Assembly (NCBI GenBank): GCA_028554755.1
Contig: JAPTOF010000007.1
Location: forward strand, 18,719,001-18,783,000
Length of the DNA: 64,000 bases
Reading direction: 5' to 3'
Origin: Cordia subcordata
Taxonomy: Eukaryota > Streptophyta > Magnoliopsida > Boraginales > Cordiaceae
The translations under genes and the position numbers were made by a program. Position 1 is the first letter of the stretch, and every line of letters begins with the position of its first letter. Below, one piece after another: positions 51,285 through 62,600 of the stretch. The notes below the pieces were generated by a model. The model was not told the DNA's origin and ran no database searches. It was given only the letters and a program-made list of their open reading frames with translations.

Positions 51285-52656
51285 GGGTAAATCCCATTTC
51301 CCCCCATGTGTTTAGAAGTGGCAAACGGGCACCCGTGGGCCAACCCGACCCATTTAGCGCGGGTTATGCAGTTCCGCAGATCTGGTCAAGTTGGATTCAT
51401 GCGAGTGCCTACATCCCTCATTCGCACCCGTGGGTTCGCGGATTCGCGGGTTGATCTACTTAATTTTTTAATATTTTAATATTATTTAAAAATAAAAAAA
51501 ATAAAAAAAATTAAGTAGTAATTAATAAATACTTGTGACTTGTTTGACAAAAAAAAAAACAAAAAATTAGGCACCTAAAAATACTTAAAGTTAATGAACT
51601 AAATGTCACAAACACAATCGATAATTTAAAATCGAAATTAAACACCTAATCACAAACTAACATTAACAAAATAAGATAACAATTACCATATTCGGTAGCT
51701 ACAATCAAAGCCTCAAATATGGCTGCTAAGGTTGTAAACTATAAAGTGCAATAAGAAGAAAAAAACTTAAGGTTTCTAATTTTAAACTTATATGTATTTA
51801 AAAAAAAAAAAAAACACTCGCGGGTCAACCCGCCCTTAGCGCGGGTCAGGTTGGGTCCACCCGTTTGCCTTGCGGGTTATAAAATACTAAACCCTAATTC
51901 TACATTTTTGCGAGTTAAACGGGTCAACCCGCGAGTTCGGACCCATTTTGCCACCTCTACATATGTTTTCAACTAAATCTCACATTCCCCCATGAAGTTT
52001 TAGTTTTACCCATATTCCCCCATGACTTCAATTTTTCCAAACAAAGCCTTATATTAAATGCAGCTTTAATTTTTTCTCTTTTGTAACCCAAAAGAGAAAA
52101 GAAAAGAAAAAGAAAGATACTAGACAAAAAAAATTAATAAAATCATTCAATAGATGTGTCACTAATAAAATAAAGAATCACAAAAAATAATTTCAAAATA
52201 CAAAGAAAAAGGAAAAAAAAAAAGCTATGTATTTTACAGAAACTGTCCTATACACATTACTAAAGAAAAATTAAATTCACTTTAAACAATTGTTTTCTAA
52301 TATATATTTCAAATTGAATTATTTTTCCTATCTTGACGCATCATGTTTTCAACCAATTAATCACTTAAAAATAAAAATAAAAAGTAAAAATAGTTATTAT
52401 ACAAAATTAATAAAAAATTAAATAAAATTTTCTTTTATATATGTGTGTGTACCAAATTAATTTTTTTTTTTAATTTCAAAGTATAAATTTTTATAAACTA
52501 ACAATTTAAAAACGTAACACAAAAACTAAAAGAATAATTAGATAAGCCATTGTTTGGTGAAACTTAATATCATGGGGGAAAGTGGGTAAAAATAAACCTT
52601 GATGGGGGAGTTTGGTATTTATGCTACAATTCATGGGGGAAAATGGCATTCTTTCA
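51285..52656. mobile_element. Mutator-like MITE interrupted by a hAT-like element
   Basis: The 9-bp TSD TATATGTTA is at 51276-51284 and 52657-52665. Arms share repeated cccccatg blocks: left gggtaaatcccatttccccc, right complemented ending gccattttcccccatg. Without the nested insertion the element is about 717 bp. Confidence 0.65.
51313..51959. mobile_element. hAT-like MITE, 647 bp, nested
   Basis: Ends are inverted: TAGAAGTGGCAAACGGG on the left and, complemented, TAGAGGTGGCAAAATGGG on the right. The flanking 8-mers CATGTGTT (51305-51312) and CATATGTT (51960-51967) agree at 7 of 8. TAG-GTGGCAAA ends with 8-bp TSDs are characteristic of plant hAT MITEs. The arms are GC-rich (acccgtgggccaacccgacc). 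Confidence 0.7.
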
Positions 52657-52665
52657 TATATGTTA

Positions 52666-52995
52666 TATAGATAGCTATAGATATAAATATAGATTTTTTT
52701 TTCCTCTTTTAATTTTAGTTCAATTTGTATTTTGATTCTTTTTAATTATTGAAAATTATCATTTTCTTTTTCAGTTGGACATTGCAATTTGCTATAGATA
52801 TAGACTTTTTTCCCCCTCTCTCAGCTTATAATTTAATTTTGATTTTTATTTTTAATGCTTGAAAGTTAATAATAACTTTGTTCACTTGGACATCAAAAAT
52901 TGCGAGAGTATACAATAATTCGCACTCTCACTTATATTTATTTAATTGGCATGGCATGATAAGGGTATTGAGATTGAACTTTAAATAAACAAATA

Positions 52996-53026
<31 letters not shown>

Positions 53027-54619
53027 GTATGTATCTATATACATATCCTTTTATACCCCATGCTTTACAGGGTATAGATAGATCTTTTATGTGTTTTTTA
53101 GTTTTTTAAATATTTATGAATGTGATTTTATATGTGTTTTTATTTTATTTAAATATCATATAAATATAATACCCTCACATTTAGAAATTATTCATGACTA
53201 TTGACATTTATTTGACCAATACAATAATGGACCTTAATTATTTTATTTGATTATTTCTATAATTAAAACTGATTTTTCAATTACCGAGTTAGTAAAGTTA
53301 TTTTAGCTACTCTTGGTTAAATATTTATTGGCAGGGACTAGTGGATCAAAAAATAATTGAGAGTGATTTGGATATTTCAAGACAATAGAGACTAACTTAA
53401 AAACTAAAAAGATAAATATAGGAACTTGTAGTCAATAGTGATCATATAGATTTGTTAATATTGATGACTATCTAACGGAAATATACAAACAACAATTAAT
53501 CAAATGATAATATAACATCTCCTGAAGCCTCTTAAACTTTGAAGAGGTAACTATATATAGATTTAGTTATTTTTATTTTTTCCTTTTTTATAGTATTATT
53601 ATTTGGAGTCAATAGTTTCTGTAACTGTTTTCTTTTTCACTTTCTCTCCTGTGAATTGCATTGACTAATCATTTACCATTGTTTTATGATTTAATTGATA
53701 CTATAATATATATTTGTTTTTATAACTAAAAATTGATAACTTTTCTAATTTGCACTTTGCTATTTGTAAAATATATAATTTAACTATATCATTTAATGCA
53801 TTTTTTCTCTTATAGCCTATGTGGCATATAAAGAATTCAAAAGATTGATTGAAGCTTACATTAGGATTAGAACATAATGTGAAGATATATTAAAGCCAAT
53901 ATAGATTTTTAAAGAATTCCCCCTACTCTTGAAGGTATTATTTGAAATTAGTAACATACTTTGTTGTAATTTTTTCTTCTCTTTTACTTTGTTTATTAAA
54001 ATATTTCTTAGATATTATATAATATTATAAATGAATTAATTTTCTAATAGTACTTGTTTAACATTATTTTGTTCTTTTCTTAATGATTTTTAGTAGAAGT
54101 TAATAATTATTATTCTTTATAATTTTTTTCCTCCTCAATTCTCTGCATGTGATTGTATTAACCATTAACTTTAATCTGTAACTTAAATAATTTTATAGTC
54201 TTTTTTTCTTATGTTTGAACCTTAATGCTATTTGTACTTTGAATATTACATTTTTGAGAGTATATAATTTAATTTGTACTCTTTCTTTTATAAACTTATG
54301 CATCATTCAAAAAATTCATCAATTTTAATTGATGTATAACTTTTTATATAGATATATATTTACATTTTTATATTTTAATTTCTCTTACAATGTTTTGTAA
54401 TTATATGTTCAAGTGAATAAATTTTTATTGTTAATTAATTGTGATACTACAATAAGGAAGTTTTAAAGACATCCCAATAATGTTAATCAAAATTCACTAA
54501 CCCATTAAAAAAGAAAAAGAAAAACTTGACTTCACACAATATTAACACATCGAAATGATTACATAGCAAACGTAGAGCTCACTTGCTAACATGAGGTTAT
54601 ATTATAAATACATAATAAC
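52666..54619. other. AT-rich intergenic stretch, no gene seen
   Basis: This holds (TA)n sequence at 52988-53030 with a following block like the one at 9086-9200. No coding signal and no further clear element ends. Confidence 0.5.
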
Positions 54620-55020
54620 TAGTTTTAATTGAAAAATTAAATGATTAATCAATTAATACTTAAAATAAAATTAATTTGTGAATTCTAAAAGATTCATTAT
54701 CTCATCTAATGGATATTTTTTACTAGTTTTAATTTAAAAATTAAAAAACCAATCAAATAATACTTATAATAATGCTTATTTGTGAATTCCAAACAATTAC
54801 TTTATTATATGTTATGGATATATATTATTAGTTTTAATTTAGAGATTTAATTGCTAATTGTTTAATACTTAAACTAATATTCATTTGTAGTTTTCAAGCA
54901 ATTCACTTCTCATCGATTATATTTTATGGATTTATATTATTAGTTTTAACTAGACATTTTAATAGCCAATCAATAATGCTTAAAATGATACTTTTTTTTT
55001 GAATTCCAAAAAATTAAACC
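54620..55020. repeat. four-unit tandem satellite, period about 104-112 bp
   Basis: Units start tagttttaa at 54620, 54724, 54829 and 54941. Each contains a match to aatcaat-atactta-aat and ttgtgaattc-aa. Units are moderately diverged. Confidence 0.75.
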
Positions 55021-55724
55021 TAAGTAAATTTAATATTTACTATTAAAAAAGATTAAACCTAAGTAAACTTAACGTGCATTATCAAAAAATAACTTGTACA
55101 GAGCACATGATATTCATGACTAAATTCACCATCTACTTTAAAAATAAATTAACTTAACTAAAATTAATGTTTATTATTAAAAAATAAATCCAGTTTCTAA
55201 TACTACGTTAAGATAAGAAGTTCTACATAAAAAATCAATTGGTCCACAAGGAGTGGCTTGCGACCAGTAAATTTTAAAATTTTTGAATATGAGAGATATA
55301 TATTTCACTAATTATAACGAAAAAAGTTTAACTTTCCAATAATAAACAAAGTTTTGGAATATTACTGCCGAATTTAACTCACGCATTTGTAGGTTCGAGT
55401 TTGAAATGTAATTTCTAAACTGTATTATTTTTGTCCAGACTTTTGTCTTTTTTCATCCGTCTAAAAAATATAATATTGTACCAATTAATATTAGATTAAT
55501 ATTTTTATTAATATAAAAATTTATTATTTTTAATCATTTAAACATTAATTTACAATTTCCAGTAATTCATCCTTTCAAAAGTTGAAGCATATTTAATATG
55601 AGATGATAAAAAATAATAAAATTTCATATATAAAATAATTTAATTAATTTTAACGGGTGCATAGCGTGTCGAAAAATAATTTCTCGATTTCTCTATTTAT
55701 ATTATTTTGGCAAGATACCCACAA

Positions 55725-56674
55725 ACAGAAGTGTAAAAATCTAGGCAAGAGTACCAAGTGTGAACTCTAGATATTCTTTGTTTACTGTCACTGTCAGAAC
55801 TGATGCGTAGTCAGAACATCCTAGCCTTGATAACCAAAAGCACAAAAGCAACTTCTCCCAAAAGTCAAAACCACCAAAAGCCCAAATGCGTAAACAAAAA
55901 CAATAAAAAACAGCCACCCACTCCTTTTTTTTTTGTGTAAACTTTTGTTTTTTTAAAACTTGTAATGAAAAAGATGGCTGCTTTGCTAATTGCCTCCATC
56001 ATCAACATCACACCTATCCTATCTAACCTGCCAATATCATCTCCAATGACCAACCAAGTCAACCTCTCCCCATTTTTCCACCCTTTAACTTTTCCTTTCT
56101 TTCAGCAACAAAGACACTTTCAAAGAATCACAAAATCTCGGCTTCTTCTTCATCATTATCATATCTTCATCATTTCTCTCATCATTGCCAACTTCACTTG
56201 CCACACCCTCTTCAGTAAGTTTCTTATATCTGCATGTATACATATTAGCATTTGTTTTCTTGGCAAGTCATTTATTTTCAGTTGCTTTCTGGTTGAAAGA
56301 GATAAACGTGCCTTATCCTTTTTCATTTTCTGTTGTCTTTTGATTCTTTGTAGCTTCTTGCTAGACCATCTTCTTCAATAAGTCAAAGACTTGATATTTC
56401 AGTATTTGTTAAGTTAAGTTAGTTTTAAATAGTATGTCTATATGTAAATTGTTGAAACATGGTTTATTGTTTTCTTCATTCTCTTTTGAAATTGTTGTTT
56501 TGTTTCTGTTTTTTTGTGGATTCTTGCTTGACAATCTTCTTCAATTATTTGAAGACTAAATTTTCAGTATTTGTTATGTTAATTGTATTGAAAGACTATG
56601 CCTACTTGTAAAATTTAAGTTCTTTTTTTGATCATGTGAGGACCCTAATTTCTTTTGAGCTTTTTAAGGTGTAA
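55725..56674 (+). promoter_or_regulatory. promoter and 5' leader of the second LRR-RLK
   Basis: This is the counterpart of the block at 17290-18579. It contains a pyrimidine-rich stretch with many CTTCTTC/TCATC triplets at about 56130-56215, then CTTCAGTAAGT at about 56210, which could be a 5' splice site of a leader intron. A 138-codon frame from 55965 is not conserved in frame in the other copy, so it is not annotated as protein. The TRIM LTR found in the first leader is absent here. Confidence 0.45.
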
Positions 56675-59600
56675 ATGATAGAGATGTTTGAGAGCTTTCG
56701 ACAAATGGGAGCTTTTGGGATGCATCAACTTGGAAGATTTGTCCTCACTGTGGCCTTGATGGTCAGCCTGTTTCCGTCTTCATTGCTTGAAGGGGCCGAA
56801 GGTCTGGATACTCATCCTTCAGAAGGTAAATGTTTTATGTTTTTTCTCTTTTACACCTTCAGTTATTCTTATTCAAGATTCTTATTGAAATCTACATGCT
56901 TAAGTACTTTCTGTTGCTGCATTTTGTTCTTTATATGAGATTAGACCAAATGACCAATGGATCATTCAGAAGAGAGAAAGAGAGTAGAATGCTGTAGGAT
57001 GTGAGGATAGAAATCCTGAATTTCTGTTATATGTAACTGGAAGGTGCCATTTTGATACCCGAAAAGGTTCTTACTGGATCTGTCTGCTGAAGTGCTAGAA
57101 TAGTTATTTGCTTGTGATCAGTCATAAAATAGTTTTTTTGCTCTCAGAGAAAACGAAACAAAAATATTGGGCTAGAGAAACATTTTTCTCCCTAGATATG
57201 TGTGATATGTATTGTTATGTTAAATATCATATGAAAGTAGACCTGCAGGTCACTCTCTCTAGTATGATTTGCTTTCAATTTTATCCTTACAGATAAATTA
57301 GGGAAACCAATTATTCATTTTAGATACTGGAAAATTACTTTTCAGGTGGTTGAAATATTGTGTGCAGAAAGCGTCTACTTATTACTCTAAACACTGCATT
57401 TGCATTGGCCACTAATAAGAAAACGTTCTCATGTCTAGATTATTTGATGTATATACAGGCATGTAGATGTATATATGTTTCATATCATGCTCTCAAACAT
57501 TAGTTTAAGGTCTAACAGCATCAAGGATTGCATTTGGAGTGGTTGATTTAGTTATACTTTTGGGATTCTGATCCTTCTATAACTGATGAAATGAAGAAAA
57601 GTTTCATTGCCATATATTGAAGGGGAAAAATCCTTTATTTGGTTAAAATTATTCGATACATGGAAATGAATAGTTATATGACATAAAAGCACTAAATATT
57701 CAATGTGCCCAATATATGACTATTTCAAATATTTCATGAAGCCTATTAAATTTAGCAACTGAGCTTGTAAAAATTTGACATTTGTGATAATTCAAACTAT
57801 AAAACATGGTGATTGATTTGGGAATATGAATTTGATAAATACCCAACTCAAAATCCTTCCCAAAATGCTTGTTCTGATCTGGGACTAGTTGCTTAATCAT
57901 GCTGAGAATTCATTCATACAAAACCTCATAAGAGCTGAGCTGCATTTTCCTGTGATTCATCATTTGGCAGTGAAATTCTGAAGAACTTTGTTTAGATTCC
58001 AATCTAATTTTAGTATAGACATCTGGATTAGAAGCAATCTTAAAGTATAGATCTTCACAGGCCTTGTGCTTAAATGATGAGATTGATGAATGTTATAAAA
58101 TCTATTTACAGTTGAAGCACTGCGAGCCATCAAGGATAGTTTGATTGATCCAAATGGGGCCCTGAATAACTGGAACAGAGGAGATCCATGTTCTTCACCT
58201 TGGACAGGGGTTTTCTGCTATAATTTTACGACTGATGGTTATCTTCATGTGCAAGAATTGTATGATTTCAGTGTTTCCTCTTTCACTCTGACAATTCTTT
58301 GAGTAAATCTACAAGTCTTTTGCTTTCTGTGCTTGCAAATTTTCCTTTCCGTTCTTGCAATTTTTATATAGCATGTTTTGTTTTTGTGGAGAATCTAGTG
58401 GATCCTGGCCTTCTTAACCCCCTTCCTCTCTCCACCCCCTAAGTGTTAGAATATCAGGGAAAGAAAAGACACAGAAAAACTGACCTTCCCTCTTCACTGA
58501 TCCCATAACTTCTGCATTGGAAATTTCTTGTTTATAACTCAAACATTTTTCTGTTTTCTATAAAGTTTTAAATTGCAAATCTGGACTCATTGTCTAGTAT
58601 CATGATCCTAATTTGTATATTGTGCTTATAAAAAGTGGTGGTCATTAATCTGGTTCCTAGTTTTTGTTGCAGGCAAATTCTTAATTTACTACGAGATGAA
58701 CTAGCTATAACATACTTTCTTTACATGCAGAATGATGTAAAGAGGTGTTATAATGTAATAAATGAGCAAACCAATTCCACTTCTCTGTTTAAGGATATGA
58801 TCATGTAAAGTGAGGGTGTAGTAGACAATTTCACCAGCATATCTCATATCGATTACATGTGTCAACCAAGAAAATGTGAAGCCTTTTTTTCATATGTCCC
58901 ACAACAATTATGTCCCACATTGCACACCTCTATGCCTTCCTTAAAGATATTCCGGTTTAGAATATCATGAAGATATCTTATGATATAAACTGCACAGATT
59001 TAAGCTATTATACCTCCCATATATTTTCTGTACAGTCACTTGATGATGAGGCTAAAACTCACCCTCCCCTTTCACTGAATCCGAGTAACTTCTGCACTGG
59101 AAATTTCTTGTGTATAATTGGAATATCATTCAATTTTCTGTAAGGTTCTAAAATCAAAATCTAGAATTCTGGACTCATCATCTAGTAGCATCACCCTAAA
59201 TTGTACATTGTACTTACAAAAAGTATTCGTCATTAATCTGAACTCTAGATTTTGTTGGGGGTAAATTCTTACTTTACCTTCGGACAAACTAGCTACAACA
59301 TACTTTCTTTATCTGCAGAATGATGTAATTTTACAGACTGCTTTATTGACAGTTTGATCATGCCTGTGATTGCTAAACCAACATTTATATGATAAAGTAG
59401 GAACTATTAGATTACAGATAATAACCTCAGTATGGTTCTTCTGATGAGTTGACAATTAAAAAGTAACATGACGAGCCTTGTTGGAAATTACACTCCACTC
59501 TGGAGACCTAATGAAAAGTCACCTTTATATATGCATCTTACACAAAAAAACAACTGTTACACCTTGGAACTGTAAATATAGCCACTTGACCATGACAGGC

Positions 59601-62600
59601 TTGGAGTTTCTGAAATACTGAACTCTAGACTCGTGAATATTCTTTATTATCGTATTCTTAGACATCAGCAGACCTTCTTATTGTGGAGCAAATTTACGGA
59701 GTCTTTCATTCTGCTATCTAAGCTTATTCCACCCATTGAATCTCTGTCTTTGACATCTACATTTGTGGGAATGAGGCATTCCAATCATCATATTGGAGGC
59801 CATGCAAAATTTTAAGAAACTATGGATGTTAATTCTTTTAAAGTGATTTTTCTTTCCTTCAACAGTTTGTCTTATAGTAAATGCTTTTTTTTAATCCTTT
59901 TTTATCTCTTTGATAGGCAACTATTAAACAGGAATCTGTCAGGAAATTTATCACCAGCACTTGGCCGCCTATCTTATTTGGATATATTGTAAGTTTCCTG
60001 TTCAAACTTAAAGACTCTTCTTCTACAATGGGAATACCTCTTTTGTTGAAATAAATCATCCTGGAAACTGTGCTTTGATCTTGCTTCAATTTTTCTTGTT
60101 GACTAAATGTATTTCTTTCATTTTCTTGACTTAAATTTACAGAGACTTCATGTGGAACAAGATTACTGGGACTATACCAAAAGAGATAGGCAATATTTCA
60201 TCTTTACGATTGCTGTAAGTTGAATATGCTATATGCAGGAAATTGTTCCTGGTCTTCTTTTTAATTCAAAGGGAATGTGTTCTAGACATTTTATTGTTCA
60301 ACCAAATGATGTTTCCATTGTGAAATGTGAGAGATTTACTAGATTACCAAGATGTGCAAAAATTTGGAGATTCCAATATTTTTTCTTGATCCCTTTCCCC
60401 CCTCATTTTAGATCAAATTTCTGTTAAATGACGTATTACTTTCTTATCTTATTCCAGGCTGCTAAATGGAAATCAATTAACAGGTACCCTGCCTGAAGAA
60501 CTTGGTTATCTTCCCAACTTGGACAGGATACAGATAGACCAGAACCAAATATCCGGACCAATACCTAAATCATTTGCAAACTTGACCAAAGCAAAACACT
60601 TGTGAGGATCTCTCTTGATGTTTGACCTGGATAAAGTGCTTCAGTTGGTGCATTTTGTTTTGATACTTAGAATGTCTGTGAAATTGGAACTGTTGGTGTT
60701 TCTCTATGCAGTTTTAGTTGGTATCTTTTCTATTATATGGTTTTTGTTTTGCAGCCACATGAATAATAATTCACTTAGTGGGCCAATCCCACCTGAACTG
60801 TCAAGACTTCCAGAACTTGTTCACTTGTAAGTTGGAAGGTCTATTATCTTTACCTCTTCAAACATTTACAGTTTTATTCCTAACATGGAGTTCTGCAGGT
60901 TGCTTGACACTAACAACTTATCAGGCGCTCTCCCACCAGATCTTGCAGATATGCCAAATTTAAAAATACTGTATGCTATGTTTGCTTCTTCAAATACTTG
61001 TTTCTAAATCAAAACTTCTTATTGTGGATTGGTTTGAAATGAATTTACTTGCACTAGTTTCCCGCAATCTTGGTTTGTTCTCTCGTAACAATTTAGGAAC
61101 TGTTCTTAACATGTAAATTCCCTTGCTATGTAAATGTCCTTGTCTCGTTACTGACTTGCAAGAGAACTTGTAATTGATGCATTTTGACTGGAATCATTAA
61201 TTTTGATCGAAGATGTAATACGAAGATACCCATCACATTGATGCTTTTGACAGAAAATAAGATATCCACAACTTCAAATAGTAGGTATTGACTTTGCTTT
61301 CCAACCGGGAAATTAAAGGAGCTAGTTCATTGTAGTCTTCTTGTATTTTTTTAAGTTCAAGGTATTAAACTTGAATTTTGATTGTTAAGATTGTATACAC
61401 CTCATTGGAATTAGTTACTGGTGGCTTCCTCACTAGGGCCTTAGGGTTGATTTTCACAAGAAAGTAGATGAAGATGGGAAAACAAACCCTTTAAATTGGA
61501 AGTTTCAAGAGTAGAGCAGGCTTCCTCACTAGGGCCTTAGGGTTGTTTTTCACAGGAAAGTAGATGAAGATGGGAAAACAAACCCTTTAAATTGGAAGTT
61601 TCAAGAGCAAGCACAATGGAAGAGATTGCTCAAGTGAAGTCAGCAAGAATTTGCTGAGAAAATGCCGGAGGAAGTTGAAAAGTTCATCAACAAGTAATTT
61701 ATTTCGTGGACAATAACTTATGCAATTAGTATATCAAAGGAAAATTGTAACACATACCGCAGATTGTAGGAAATAGGTACGAATTGAAACAACATTAATG
61801 GTGAAAACATTGTTAGCAAAATTTGATGGAGGATCTGGAGAAAAGAGAAATTCATGGGGCACATGGACAAGAAGCTTTATTTCTTACTAATGGTTCAGAC
61901 AATTGGTTTCTGAAATCTTACAATCTACTATTAACATGCTGGGTTCCTGACAACCTGATGTTATTCAGGTGCCCCATGAACTTCGAACAAGTTATACATA
62001 TTTAGCATAAGAACATAAAATGTAAAACAAGTAGTGGCAAAATTCTTTTGCAGTAATTGGGGTGATAGGGGAAGGATTTTTTAAGCACATAAGGTGGAAA
62101 TAGAGACCTTGCTGCATAGAGGAACAAACATAGATGTTTCTCAAGATTGAAGGAATCTAAGTGAAGAGAGCTATGGAAGGGAGTCGTACATTCAGAATAT
62201 TCTGTATAAGGAGTATCCTAGTCTCTCTTGCATGATCTAGTTGATTAGCTACTAGTTTGGCAGCTTCACTTGATCAACAGAACTTCATATTCTTTTTTAC
62301 CGTATTACCTGGAATCAATCGTTATTAAAGTCTGACTTGTTCTGTGAACACAACCTACGAGTATTACTGGAGTGATAGACGAGATCGGTTATTAGGTAAC
62401 AACAGATTTTGAATCTACTTTGTCAACTTACAAATGGCAGGCTTAATCTTTAGCTTTAGTATGTAAAGTACCATAAATATATCTCTATTCACATGTGGTG
62501 TCACTTTACATTTACTCCTTTTTTTTTTTTAATTTTAATTTTTAAGACGGAAAACTCTTCATCCTTGGTCTGAAAGAACATCAACTTTGTATTTTATTTG

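Larger units (their letters stand above)
50640..52930. repeat. diverged direct repeats around the MITE cluster
   Basis: A block with tatagatatagatttttttcc, then ttgaa-attaataactttttt-cttgga-atca, then gagagtatacaa occurs at about 50640-50765, 51035-51160 and 52670-52910, with partial echoes near 53730 and 54190. (GA)n at 50787-50835. Origin unknown. Confidence 0.55.

Noticed and set aside
55965..56381. 138-codon frame as an upstream gene
   Set aside because: The equivalent leader at 17700-17956 is conserved at DNA level but shifted in frame; read as untranslated leader.
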